This document shows, one piece after another, positions 25,872-34,625 of a DNA stretch of 64,000 bases. This DNA comes from Shiella aurantiaca (GTDB lineage Bacteria; Bacteroidota; Bacteroidia; Cytophagales; Cyclobacteriaceae): positions 434,001 through 498,000 of the forward strand of contig JAUHJS010000004.1 of the NCBI GenBank assembly GCA_030412945.1, given 5' to 3'. A model generated the notes under the pieces. The model saw nothing but the letters and a program-made list of their open reading frames with translations, did no database searches and was not told the origin of the DNA. How positions within the stretch are numbered: position 1 is the stretch's first letter; the number at the start of each line of letters is the position of its first letter. The translations under genes and the position numbers were made by a program.

Positions 25872-26318
25872 TCACCCCTGATATACCTTAGGATTATGGC
25901 ATTCCATCCAGCGGTCGGGGGTGGCCAGGGCGGTCCAGCCGTAGGCTTTGTACAGTTCGTGGGCATCGGCTGTAAGCAAGATCCAGCGCCTCAGGCCTTG
26001 GAGCTGTGGGTGTGATTTGATGCTTTCCATTAACCACTTCGAGAGGGCTTGTCCGCGGTGCTCAGGCAAGATAAACACATCACCCAAATAGGCAATGGTG
26101 GCGTAATCGGAAATGATGCGAGCATAGCCCACTTGCGAGTTGCCATGGTACACGCCAAAATTCAGAGAGTTTTTTATGGCTCTTTCTACCGTTTCGCGGG
26201 GGATATGGCGTGCCCAGTAAGAATCATGCGCCAAGAAATGGTGAATGGTATTGATATCGAGCTTTTGCGAATCGGTTGAGAGGGTATAAGCGCCTTGGGT
26301 TCGAGTAAGGATTTGCAT
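25872..26318 (-). CDS. GNAT-family N-acetyltransferase
   Basis: 148 residues from the ATG at 26318; a longer frame to 26429 opens with TTG and overlaps the neighbouring stop, so it is rejected. GNAT signature: strand DYATIAYLGDVFILPEHRGQALSKWLM, where the EHRGQALS segment corresponds to the acetyl-CoA pyrophosphate-binding R/Q-x-x-G-x-G/A motif. A C-terminal YKAYGWTAL closes the fold. The substrate is unknown. 277 bases of gene-free, AT-rich sequence separate it from the accessory patch on the right. Confidence 0.85.
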   Translation of the reverse strand: MQILTRTQGAYTLSTDSQKLDINTIHHFLAHDSYWARHIPRETVERAIKNSLNFGVYHGNSQVGYARIISDYATIAYLGDVFILPEHRGQALSKWLMESIKSHPQLQGLRRWILLTADAHELYKAYGWTALATPDRWMECHNPKVYQG

Positions 26319-26425
26319 GATTTTTTTCCGATTCATACGGAAAATGGTGTTCCAAAGGCTGATGGTTTGGGTGAATTTTCTATGCCGAGGGGGAAATATC
26401 TCGGCATAGAAAATTTCAAAGTTTA

Positions 26426-26866
26426 TCAAGCGAGTGCAGGCTCTTTCAGCGTATCCAAAAAGGCTTCGGCTGCCGCTTTGCTTTCAAATTGCTTGAGCGG
26501 CATTTCGCTGGTTTTAGAATATTGTGAGGCCTGAAACTGTACAAAGCTGCTGGCCACCACCTCGGCTGTGCAGTGCAATCCCGCATCTACCAATGCTTTT
26601 TGTGCGGCAATGTGTATCTCTTGCATTTCGGGCGGACTGGTCTTCATGGCCCTAAGGTCGGTAAGTAGTGTAAATCCCGGTTTAGTTTTTTGCAAAATCT
26701 TTTTCAAATCGGGCAGATAGGAAGCCACATCGGCTTTATTTCTCCAAAAGCCTTTTATGCTAATATAAAGTCTGTTCTTGGCTGCTTGATAGCTGATTTC
26801 GTAATGTACGGTACTGATAAACATAGGATAGCAGGTATTGATTTGCGCTATTAAGTGTTTAAACAT
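26426..26866 (-). CDS. Small cytoplasmic protein, SpoIIAA/STAS-like fold possible
   Basis: 146 residues (132 from the second Met at 26824, which is the likelier start). Alternating beta strands and helices with GFWRNKADVASYLPDLKKIL and FTLLTDLRAMKTSPPEMQEI resemble the STAS/SpoIIAA-like arrangement seen in small Bacteroidota proteins, though the resemblance is by eye. No signal peptide or membrane segment. Lies between a monooxygenase and a GNAT gene on the same strand. Confidence 0.6.
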   Translation of the reverse strand: MFKHLIAQINTCYPMFISTVHYEISYQAAKNRLYISIKGFWRNKADVASYLPDLKKILQKTKPGFTLLTDLRAMKTSPPEMQEIHIAAQKALVDAGLHCTAEVVASSFVQFQASQYSKTSEMPLKQFESKAAAEAFLDTLKEPALA

Positions 26867-26937
26867 CTAATTTGTTTTCGTTTCTGCCTCATTTCCTGAA
26901 AGTTCTTATTTTTTCGATAGCAAAACCCGATAAATTA

Positions 26938-28083
26938 CTATTCAAAGCGTATGGAATAGATTTTCCGTAGCTGTTGGGTGCTGAGGCTTTGGGGCATTAG
27001 GCGGAAGGCCGTATTGCGCAATCCCACGAGCAGAGAATTTTCCCATTGAGCCACTTGACCTAATCGCCACGATTGTTCCACAATGTCCCGCGCACGTGCC
27101 ATCCGCTTTTGCTCAAACTGACGAAAGGCGAGTGCCACATCCTTTGTTTTTTTGAGGCAGGAAGCCAGTATGGCGGCATCTTCTATGGCCAAACAGGCGC
27201 CTTGGCCCATATTAGGTGTGGTTGCATGGGCAGCATCGCCCAACAAAAGGGCGTGGCCAAAGGCATAGCGGGGAATGGGCGATAGGTCGAAAATATCGGT
27301 ATAGATGATGGCGTTTTCCTCGGTGGCCTCTAGGAGCTGGCGTATGGGTGTATGATAAGTGGCAAAATTGCGCATCAAATCGGCCTTGGTATATCTGGCC
27401 AATGGAGAGCGCGGCTCGTTGGCGTTTTTGGTGGCAAACCAATACACCTGATTATTGGCCAGCGGCACGATGCCAAACCGCCCTTGGGGCCCCCAGGTTT
27501 CGGAAGCTTCGGCTGGCATGGCTTCCGGTATATGCACCACACCTCGCCAGCTGGCACATCCGGCATAGCGCAGGGTGCTTTCGGGTAATAGCTGCTGGCG
27601 CAAACGGGAGCGTATGCCATCGGCAATTAGCAGATATTGGGCTTGAAGCTGGCTGCCGTCTTCAAAGTGAAGCGTATAGCCATCGGTATGTTGCAAAAAG
27701 GATTGGCAGCGCTTGCCCAGTAAAATTTGCTCGGGCTTGAGCTGTGCACTGAGCACCGCATGCAGTTGCGCGCGGTGTGTGGTAAAATTACTTATGCCAA
27801 ATTCCGCATCCAGCGCATGGGTAGTGCTCCGCGAAATGACCTTTCCGCTGGGATTATAAATGCTAAAAGCATTGAGCTGGCGCCCCGCTTGGATGACCGA
27901 TTCGGAAATACCGAGGTGTTTTAGGGCTTGCATGGCATTGGCGGCTAAGGAAATGCCCGCTCCCACCGCTTCAATCTTAGGTGCCGACTCTATCACCATA
28001 GCTTCGATACCAATTTTTTTTAGGGCAAGGGCGGTGCTAAGTCCGGCTATGCCACCTCCCACAATTACAAAAGAATATTGCAT
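26938..28083 (-). CDS. FAD-dependent aromatic-ring-type monooxygenase
   Basis: 381 residues from the ATG at 28083 (a TTG start 16 codons upstream is rejected). N-terminal Rossmann motif GGGIAGLSTALAL for FAD, the middle DGIRSRLRQ motif of class A hydroxylases (dinucleotide/NADPH contact), and the second FAD motif GDAAHATTPNMGQG. Length and order match PHBH-fold hydroxylases such as those acting on salicylate or urate. It would use NAD(P)H and O2 to hydroxylate a small molecule. A Crp/Fnr gene starts the same minus-strand run, 75 bases upstream. Confidence 0.9.
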   Translation of the reverse strand: MQYSFVIVGGGIAGLSTALALKKIGIEAMVIESAPKIEAVGAGISLAANAMQALKHLGISESVIQAGRQLNAFSIYNPSGKVISRSTTHALDAEFGISNFTTHRAQLHAVLSAQLKPEQILLGKRCQSFLQHTDGYTLHFEDGSQLQAQYLLIADGIRSRLRQQLLPESTLRYAGCASWRGVVHIPEAMPAEASETWGPQGRFGIVPLANNQVYWFATKNANEPRSPLARYTKADLMRNFATYHTPIRQLLEATEENAIIYTDIFDLSPIPRYAFGHALLLGDAAHATTPNMGQGACLAIEDAAILASCLKKTKDVALAFRQFEQKRMARARDIVEQSWRLGQVAQWENSLLVGLRNTAFRLMPQSLSTQQLRKIYSIRFE

Positions 28084-28158
28084 ACATTTTGAGTTTTTGA
28101 CCAAGGCAAAGGTGCAGCCTTGCTTTCGCAAATGCTTTTACATATGTTAAAAAAGCAT

Positions 28159-28722
28159 TTATTGCTTGCCGCTTCTGATTCGGCTCAGGCTTACCTGCGT
28201 GGTGCCTAGGAAACTGGCCAAATGCTTGAGCGGGATGCGCTGCGTAATGGTGGGGTGCTTGCGCAGCAGTTCCTCATAACGCTCGGCCGCGGAAAGAAAG
28301 CGTAAGTCTTCTACCCTTTGCTGGCCTTCCAGAAAACCAAAAAGGGCCATTTTTCTACCCAAGTTAGCGATTTCCAGATGCTGTTGACAAAGCTCCTCAA
28401 AAGTGGCATAGCGGATGGATTGCAGCAGGGAATCTTCCAACAGTTCGATGGCTTTGTGCGAAGGACTTTGGGTAATAAGGGCGGGCACTGCTCCGATAAA
28501 TTGTTGGTCGAGGGCTAGATAATCGGTTACGTCCAGTCCATCGCGAAGGTAATAAATGCGTCCGGCTCCTTTCACCAGATAATGCATGTAAGCCGGAATC
28601 TGGCCAAAAGGCAAGAGCACATGCCCTTTGGGATAGTCCTTTTCCACGATGGCCGCTGCCAAAAGCTGCTGGGCACTTTCGCTAAGGGGCTGAACGGCTG
28701 CAAAGGCTTGAAGGAGGGACAT
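28159..28722 (-). CDS. Crp/Fnr-family transcriptional regulator
   Basis: 187 residues. A cyclic-nucleotide-binding beta-roll (about 20-120, with KGHVLLPFGQIPAYMHYLVKGAGRIYY) precedes a helical linker and a short C-terminal winged helix (LKHLASFLGTTQVSLSRIRSGKQ). No Cys cluster for an iron-sulfur centre, so not a classic oxygen-sensing Fnr. Three bases after the GNAT stop and 75 before the monooxygenase, it may control that run. Confidence 0.87.
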   Translation of the reverse strand: MSLLQAFAAVQPLSESAQQLLAAAIVEKDYPKGHVLLPFGQIPAYMHYLVKGAGRIYYLRDGLDVTDYLALDQQFIGAVPALITQSPSHKAIELLEDSLLQSIRYATFEELCQQHLEIANLGRKMALFGFLEGQQRVEDLRFLSAAERYEELLRKHPTITQRIPLKHLASFLGTTQVSLSRIRSGKQ

Positions 28723-28725
28723 GGC

Positions 28726-29196
28726 TCAGGACAAAATCTTGGTGAGGATTATTTGGTCGGTACAAAGCTGACCATTTTCTATGATGGGTTCCGGATAGTT
28801 TTTGGTGAAGTATCCGGGAAGGACTTGGCTAATTGTAAAGCCCATTTTTTGGTATAAATGCAAAGGGCCGGTGCTGGTATTTCCCGTAGCGATTTCAAGG
28901 AGTTTAGCACCTCGGTTTTTTGCTTCTTCTATGGCGTGGAGAAGCAACAGTTTGCCTATTCCAAAGCCTTGATAGGGCAAATCAACTGCAATATTCTTGA
29001 TTTCGGCACGCTGCCTTGAATGCATGAATAACACATATACACCTATAGTTTCCCCTGCTTTTTCAGCTACAAATATACTGCTGTCGGAAAGGTACGCATC
29101 AATAGCTGCTCGGTCGGGGTCGGCCAAAAGTAGTAAGGGATAAGGCATTTCTTCTGTCTTGGCCAAAGTTCGAATGGTAATCGCAGATTCTTGCAT
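28726..29196 (-). CDS. GNAT-family N-acetyltransferase
   Basis: 156 residues with the GNAT core AEIKNIAVDLPYQGFGIGKLLL, containing Q-x-x-G-x-G for acetyl-CoA, then LLEIATGNTSTGPLHLYQKMGF, the fourth motif. Acetyl acceptor unknown. Two bases after the DUF1275 gene and three before the Crp/Fnr gene: a tight minus-strand operon. Confidence 0.87.
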   Translation of the reverse strand: MQESAITIRTLAKTEEMPYPLLLLADPDRAAIDAYLSDSSIFVAEKAGETIGVYVLFMHSRQRAEIKNIAVDLPYQGFGIGKLLLLHAIEEAKNRGAKLLEIATGNTSTGPLHLYQKMGFTISQVLPGYFTKNYPEPIIENGQLCTDQIILTKILS

Positions 29197-29198
29197 GC

Positions 29199-29918
29199 TT
29201 ACGTTTCGTTGGAAGTGATTTTACTAAAGCGGAGTTTCAATTGATCATAGCCTAGGCCTGCCCAGAGTAGGGCCACCGGAAGTAACAGGGAGTAGAAACT
29301 TCCTTTTTGGTACAAAAGCCCTCCAACAATACCTCCAATAAAGAAGAAAAGTATGATTTGAAGGCGCAGGCGTATGCTGCCTTTGAGTTTTTTCTTTTGC
29401 TCGGTAGCCGTGTAAAAAAACAATTGCGATACCTCTATGCCCAAATCAGTGAATAAACCCGTAAGGTGAGTGGTGCGCACCAAGGCATTGGAGATTTTGG
29501 TAACGAGGGAGTTTTGCAAACCCATGGCGAATAGTAATGCCAAAGCGATGGCATTGGGATAGGTCTGGTAAAGAAAGACCCCGCTTAAGGCTACAGCCAG
29601 CAGCAAACTGCTTTCCAGCAATACAGGAATCAGATACACCGTTCGCTTGCTCCGCTGATGGATGAACTCAATCAGCGTGCTGGCAACCAAAGCGCCCAAG
29701 AAGAAAAATAGGATGTATAAAAAGAAAATAAAGCCATCGAACCATTTTAACTGGAGAATATCATCCACAAAAAAGGCGAAATGGCCTGTGACGTTCGAGG
29801 TAAGCCGCTGAATGGAAAGATAGCCCACCACATTCACAAAGCCCGCCACAAAAGAAAGCAAGGAAGCAATCTTCAAGTTATGGGCGTAGGTGCGGTCGTT
29901 GCCGTGATGGGTAAACAT
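29199..29918 (-). CDS. DUF1275/YoaK-family membrane protein
   Basis: 239 residues with six hydrophobic helices. Signature stretches NVVGYLSIQRLTSNVTGHFA and MGLQNSLVTKISNALVRTTH are typical of DUF1275. The N-terminus is short and polar (HHGNDRTY). Probable inner-membrane transporter-like protein of unknown substrate. A TACCTTTA sequence near 29930 on the minus strand is one mismatch from the -7 consensus and may be its promoter. Confidence 0.85.
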   Translation of the reverse strand: MFTHHGNDRTYAHNLKIASLLSFVAGFVNVVGYLSIQRLTSNVTGHFAFFVDDILQLKWFDGFIFFLYILFFFLGALVASTLIEFIHQRSKRTVYLIPVLLESSLLLAVALSGVFLYQTYPNAIALALLFAMGLQNSLVTKISNALVRTTHLTGLFTDLGIEVSQLFFYTATEQKKKLKGSIRLRLQIILFFFIGGIVGGLLYQKGSFYSLLLPVALLWAGLGYDQLKLRFSKITSNET

Positions 29919-29945
29919 AGATGTAATTCTTCCTGTAAAGGTAGC

Positions 29946-30326
29946 TTAACTTTTCCATCCATTCGGAAAGAGTATGCTCAGAATGACCACAATCAGTAGA
30001 AAATTAAATTCCATGCCATTGCGGCCCGGCCCCACCACGTACCAGCCTTCTTTAAAGTGAAGCATCACAATGCCTGCTACCAAAATGCCCATGGTAATAA
30101 TCCCAGCCCATTTGAGGTATTTATTGAAGATAAAGCAAATAGCCGCACCCGCATGCGAAAGCTTGATGGCCCAAGCCAGCGGCACGCCCAATGGCGCAAA
30201 GCCCACGGCATTGAGGTATAGTTCGCCAAAGTCATTCACCCCACCGCTTAGCAAACTGGGGATGCTGTGCGCCAGCAGGATAATGGCCGTAGCCCAGCGA
30301 AGAAGTAAGGTAGAGGAGTTTTTCAT
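29946..30326 (-). CDS. DoxX-like membrane protein
   Basis: 126 residues with four transmembrane helices and the DoxX-type pattern RWATAIILLAHSIPSLLSGG followed by ELYLNAVGF and LKWAGIITMGILVAGIVM. Related proteins form small quinone-linked or thiosulfate-oxidising complexes, but most members are of unknown role. Divergent from the ABM monooxygenase gene to its right. Confidence 0.8.
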   Translation of the reverse strand: MKNSSTLLLRWATAIILLAHSIPSLLSGGVNDFGELYLNAVGFAPLGVPLAWAIKLSHAGAAICFIFNKYLKWAGIITMGILVAGIVMLHFKEGWYVVGPGRNGMEFNFLLIVVILSILFPNGWKS

Positions 30327-30473
30327 GCGTATGTAGGGTTTGGTTTTTACTGGCTTGGATTACAATCTAGTAATTCCTGAGGAAATGAAAAATAGGGTCG
30401 AAAGGTTACAATATTGCTGTAGCGCTTTAACCTTTCCTTAGTACTTGCGTAAGGCATGAAAAACCGTTGTACT

Positions 30474-30797
30474 ATGTCTATTGCTCAAACACCCGCTGCC
30501 CCCTATTATGCCGTTATCTTTTCCAACCTTCGCACTGAGGTAGAAGAAGGCTATGCCGAAACCGCCCAAGCTATGGTAGAACTGGCCGAAAAACAGCCCG
30601 GCTATCTGGGCCATGAAAGTGTGCGCAATGGCTTGGGGATTACCGTGAGTTATTGGGAAAGTTTGGAAGCCGTCCGCAATTTCAAAGGGCTATATGATCA
30701 CCTGCAAGCCCAGCGCTTAGGGCGCGAAAAATGGTACAGTGCCTACAAAACCCGCATTTGCCTTGTGGAGCGCGACTATGGCTTTGAGGCGGGTTAA
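30474..30797 (+). CDS. Antibiotic biosynthesis monooxygenase (ABM) domain protein
   Basis: 107 residues from the ATG at 30474 (an ATG six codons upstream is possible). ABM fold: strand YYAVIFSNLR, helix YAETAQAMVELAEKQPGYLGHESV, then GITVSYWESLEAVRNFK, and C-terminal TRICLVERDY. These small dimeric proteins include heme-degrading and quinol monooxygenases. The last 57 bases of the gene, including the stop, are repeated at 35984-36040 beyond a 5.2 kb insert. The gene itself remains intact. mutS follows the second repeat, so ABM-mutS was probably the ancestral order. Confidence 0.88.
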   Translation: MSIAQTPAAPYYAVIFSNLRTEVEEGYAETAQAMVELAEKQPGYLGHESVRNGLGITVSYWESLEAVRNFKGLYDHLQAQRLGREKWYSAYKTRICLVERDYGFEAG

Positions 30798-30798
30798 G
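30742..30798 (+). repeat. Left copy of the 57-bp direct repeat
   Basis: Begins CCTACAAAACCCGCATTTGC and ends GGCGGGTTAAG, including the ABM stop codon. Part of the functional gene. Confidence 0.9.
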
Positions 30799-30821
30799 GT
30801 TGAGTGTTCATTTCCTGCCCT

Positions 30822-31484
30822 TTAACAACCTCGAGAATAGATACCCGTATAGCCGTCAAAGGGGTCATATATCTGGTCTCCTATCTTTAGGTATAATGAA
30901 TAGGGCCCTTTAGGCAAATTGTCCGGTACATTAAACGTAATTGTATAGCTAACATTTTTCACTACTGCAATTGTTGTGTTACCGAGAATTACCTCAATCT
31001 CATTAATAATTGCGCTTGATTTCACCTGTATGGTAATTAAATCTCCACAATCTACAATCCTTGGAGAGACGGAAATCACCTCAAAAAAGGGAACTCCAGA
31101 GTAAGGGCCTAAATCAAGATTTTGATATATCCCACGAGAGATTAAATTGCTATATTCCATTATGGCCACAAATGAATATTCTTCTTCCAATCCTATATCA
31201 TTGGTAAGTATATAAGAGAAGGATCCATCGGATTTAATGGAGTCTAAAGGCATACGTATTTCTTTTATAATCTCCGTACTGTCATTTTTGGCGGCAATAT
31301 TAAAACCAACAGAATCCGAAGGAATCAATCCATCACGTATAACTCTTCCATTAATTTCAGTAACTAATTCAGATACTTTTCTTGTTTCAAGAGTTTTAAG
31401 AGTTGCATAATTCTTTTTTGAGGGTACTTCATTGGAAGTACAACCTGAAAGTGTAACTATTAAAATATAAATAATTCGTTTCAT
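30822..31484 (-). CDS. Lipoprotein, unknown function
   Basis: 220 residues from the ATG at 31484; a TTG-initiated extension inside the neighbouring gene is rejected. Lipobox TLSGC puts the acylated Cys near residue 15. The mature chain is beta-rich with a carboxy-terminal immunoglobulin-like segment (SVSPRIVDCGDLITI, then ITFNVPDNLPKGPYSLYL). Its ATG overlaps the stop of the upstream gene by four bases. Last gene of the four-gene unit in the insert. Surface-exposed accessory protein by inference. Confidence 0.7.
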   Translation of the reverse strand: MKRIIYILIVTLSGCTSNEVPSKKNYATLKTLETRKVSELVTEINGRVIRDGLIPSDSVGFNIAAKNDSTEIIKEIRMPLDSIKSDGSFSYILTNDIGLEEEYSFVAIMEYSNLISRGIYQNLDLGPYSGVPFFEVISVSPRIVDCGDLITIQVKSSAIINEIEVILGNTTIAVVKNVSYTITFNVPDNLPKGPYSLYLKIGDQIYDPFDGYTGIYSRGC

Positions 31485-32629
31485 AAGTTCATTGAAATAG
31501 TAATTCCCAGTAGTTTGTTTTTGAATCCATTTCCAGAGATAAAGTGGCTCATATTGGCATGTAGAGAACAAAGTCTTTTCGGTGTTAAGTTTCTTGTGTA
31601 GCCTATGGAAATATCAAAACCGTAGGTTAAAGATGAAATATGAGATGTAGGGGCTTCATAACTAAGATTTTCATTTTCAGTAAGTCTAGTTATCCATTTG
31701 TTACTATGATAATCGTTCAGATAAGAAAGGCCTCCTTGAATTGTAAAGTTAATGTTTCCGTTCTTTAAGGGGAAAAATTTAGAAGGGCCTGTTAGTAGGC
31801 TAATATTTATAGTTCTGAATACGTATTCTTCAAATATTGAAAGTTCGGAGTCGGGGCTTAGTTGATTGTCTTCATTAAGGTACCATGAGTAATTAAAAAC
31901 ACTATGATTTATACGTGTAGTAGTTTTTAATAGTATAGTAGGAGAAATAGGGGAATAGTACAAACTTATACCAAAACTGGGACTCAAAGCATCAGTTTTG
32001 AGATTGAATGTTTCATTATTATAGCGATTAGGCAAAGGCGTCTGAATCTGATTATGATTGAATCCTAATTCTGCTTGCAATTTATTAACAAGTAAAACCT
32101 TAGTTTTTTCATTAAAATCTTTGCTATAATTAATATTTATTGTTGAATCTGGGTAGTTTAAGTTAACAATAAACTTCTTCAAACCTCTTGCATTTAGTGT
32201 TGGGTTTGGCATTTGTAAAGAAGGGTATTCTTTATTAAATAGTTCTATAAGCTGATTTTTACTTTCTATTTTTTCTATCGTGCCACCTGATTCAAGAAAA
32301 TAGTTTTTTCTTGATGGGAGGTAATACAGAGAATACGTATCTTCTATAATCTTCTCAAGAAATACATTTGTATTTAGTCCATTTAATTCAATATTCTTTC
32401 TAACAAAATGCTTTCCATTGGCCAGTTTGAATTCCTTTACCTCAAGAATTGAATAGTTGATTATTATTTCCTCTCCTTTGGAGAGCGTTACAATATTTGG
32501 CTGGTCAATATTGTAGCTAATTCTTCCTGAAACAATGGTACTATCCTTAATGATGTATCCATTTGTTTGTGCGAAAGTGCTGTTAATACACCCTACAGCG
32601 ATTAGCAGGAGCGGTATTAATTTTTTCAT
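31481..32629 (-). CDS. Outer-membrane beta-barrel-like protein, unknown function
   Basis: 382 residues; signal peptide cleaved near residue 20 (STFAQ). The N-terminal part (NGYIIKDSTIVSGRISY and the following YNIDQPNIV) resembles the small beta domain found in front of Bacteroidota surface barrels. The remainder has about a dozen amphipathic strands and ends in GITISMNL. The 447-codon gene at the other end of the insert has the same plan, so they may be distant paralogues. AT-rich throughout. Confidence 0.65.
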   Translation of the reverse strand: MKKLIPLLLIAVGCINSTFAQTNGYIIKDSTIVSGRISYNIDQPNIVTLSKGEEIIINYSILEVKEFKLANGKHFVRKNIELNGLNTNVFLEKIIEDTYSLYYLPSRKNYFLESGGTIEKIESKNQLIELFNKEYPSLQMPNPTLNARGLKKFIVNLNYPDSTININYSKDFNEKTKVLLVNKLQAELGFNHNQIQTPLPNRYNNETFNLKTDALSPSFGISLYYSPISPTILLKTTTRINHSVFNYSWYLNEDNQLSPDSELSIFEEYVFRTINISLLTGPSKFFPLKNGNINFTIQGGLSYLNDYHSNKWITRLTENENLSYEAPTSHISSLTYGFDISIGYTRNLTPKRLCSLHANMSHFISGNGFKNKLLGITISMNL

Positions 32630-32632
32630 ATT

Positions 32633-34621
32633 TTAATATACAGGTAGTTCCGGGTCATATTCCCATGTTTCATTTATTGAATTATAATTTTGAATAAAAT
32701 ATGCTTTATTACTACTGGGAGCAATCAGATTTCCATAAATTCCATAATTAGCAATAAGCCTTTGGTAACTTGTTTCTAAATTCAACTCAAAAATACGGCC
32801 ACCGTCATATGTTTGCGCCACAATGTAAAGTTTCTCTTGTATATAAAATGCCTGATTGACGTTATATGAGGTTGATAAAATAAGTTCCCAATTTTGATTA
32901 TTATATTTATAAAAATCACCATTGACAGACAGGTATATATTTACTCCATCTGAAAACATGCAAGAATAGTTGGAAAAAATTGGACTATCTGCTTGTTGTG
33001 ACCAAGAGTCGTTTATAGGGTTATATTCAAAGGATTCATTAGTATCCTCTAAGTAATAATCGCCTGATTGGGTGCCTCCTAACGTAATTAGGCCCTTTGT
33101 GGCATCAGCTGTTGAAACAGAATAAACTCTTCCTTCATATGGGAAATCATTTAACTTTATCCAAGAATTGTTGCTTGGTTTGTATTTGTAAAAGTCTGTA
33201 TAAAAAACTTTATTCCAGTATCCCAACGCACCTAGTCCTATATAAGCTTCATTGTTTATTACGAATGTAACGGCACCATATCTCGGTCCTCCGGGGAACT
33301 CTCCAATCATACTCCAGTTATCTGTTATGGGGTTGTATTCCCATAAATTCATTTTCTCATCACCACTTGCATAGTATATTTTACCATCTATTGAAAAGCT
33401 GAACTGGTTATCACTTACATTCCCAGGAAAATTCCCCTTTTTGGTCCACAAACTTTTCCAAGAAACTTGAAATGAAAAGGATGTTCTTAATTGGGAAGGA
33501 GTTGAAGTGTAAAGTGAATAAGATCGTTGAATAGATTGTGATTCATAATAGTTGGAGATTAGTCTATCAAAATACATTTCGAAACTTAATCGGTTACTAT
33601 TTCCTTCAATTGCCGCAAACCCATCAAGAGTGTTGTTTTCTAAAATTGGATTAAAATGTTTGCCTATTACGGTAACTTTTACTAAATCTTTGTTTAGTAT
33701 TTCGTAATAGGCGGAGTCTATAACTGGTGATTTATAGGTTATCTTTTGATCTGTTACTATGTTAATAAGTTTGTATAGTAAACTAATTTCGTTTTCCTGT
33801 TTTTTGATTTCATTTGGAACTTTGATAACAATTGAGTCTTGATTAAATGATATTATTTGAGTTTCTATACCATCAATCCTAACTTTATCATTTATTCCAA
33901 AATGAGACATATTTTGAGTTTTAAGGACAACCGTATCTTCAAATGTAACTTCTTTTGGATGTATCGAAACAATTTTTGGGTATCCAATTTCTACATATTT
34001 TTCACTAATAGTCCATAATTGGGGTGATCTAACTCTAATAAAGGCTTTATTAGCCTGAATAACAGGTGTAATGACGCGAATCAAGGTATCACTTGCTTTT
34101 ATAACTTGTCCTCTAATACTGTCAAAGTATAGGGCGTTATTTGAGGGTAAATAGCTAAATCCTTTCCCAATTATATCCAAAGTATCTAACCATGCAACGC
34201 TATTGGATGAGAACCCATATATGGATGGAGCTTGACCACCTTGGCTTATAAACTCTCGGTCTTCACCAATTACGGTATTTTTTGAAGTTTTAATAAATGC
34301 CCTTACGAAGTAGGGTTTCCCAATTGTCAATGCACTTGAAACAGGTATTTTATAAGTGTTCTCGGAGGGGGAAGAAAAAATAATAATCCTCTCACAATTA
34401 TCAAAAGTTTGGTTCTTTTCCTCAGACCATATAAATCCATATTCTATAATTTCATTCAAATCATCTGATACTATTTTTGCATTAAAAACGGCACCATTTC
34501 TGGTAATATCACTTATCTCAAGTGTTTCAACGGTTGAAAATGGTAACTGAAGGCGTTCTTCTTCTTTACAAGATAAGAAAGCCATTATGAGTAAAATGTA
34601 TTGAATTCTTACGGAGGTCAT
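32633..34621 (-). CDS. Kelch-repeat/IPT-TIG surface lipoprotein
   Basis: 662 residues with lipobox MAFLSC (Cys18). An N-terminal fibronectin-like domain (about 30-130) with NGAVFNAKIVSDDLN is followed by IPT/TIG-type Ig domains (about 130-300, GFSYLPSNNALYFD). The C-terminal 270 residues hold Kelch beta-propeller blades (about 395-655), with NLWEYNPITDNWSMIGEFPG, YKYKPSNNSWIKLNDFPYEG and SFEYNPINDSWSQQADSP. A surface carbohydrate- or protein-binding role is likely. Three bases before the 31481 gene in one operon. Confidence 0.85.
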   Translation of the reverse strand: MTSVRIQYILLIMAFLSCKEEERLQLPFSTVETLEISDITRNGAVFNAKIVSDDLNEIIEYGFIWSEEKNQTFDNCERIIIFSSPSENTYKIPVSSALTIGKPYFVRAFIKTSKNTVIGEDREFISQGGQAPSIYGFSSNSVAWLDTLDIIGKGFSYLPSNNALYFDSIRGQVIKASDTLIRVITPVIQANKAFIRVRSPQLWTISEKYVEIGYPKIVSIHPKEVTFEDTVVLKTQNMSHFGINDKVRIDGIETQIISFNQDSIVIKVPNEIKKQENEISLLYKLINIVTDQKITYKSPVIDSAYYEILNKDLVKVTVIGKHFNPILENNTLDGFAAIEGNSNRLSFEMYFDRLISNYYESQSIQRSYSLYTSTPSQLRTSFSFQVSWKSLWTKKGNFPGNVSDNQFSFSIDGKIYYASGDEKMNLWEYNPITDNWSMIGEFPGGPRYGAVTFVINNEAYIGLGALGYWNKVFYTDFYKYKPSNNSWIKLNDFPYEGRVYSVSTADATKGLITLGGTQSGDYYLEDTNESFEYNPINDSWSQQADSPIFSNYSCMFSDGVNIYLSVNGDFYKYNNQNWELILSTSYNVNQAFYIQEKLYIVAQTYDGGRIFELNLETSYQRLIANYGIYGNLIAPSSNKAYFIQNYNSINETWEYDPELPVY

Positions 34622-34625
34622 TTTG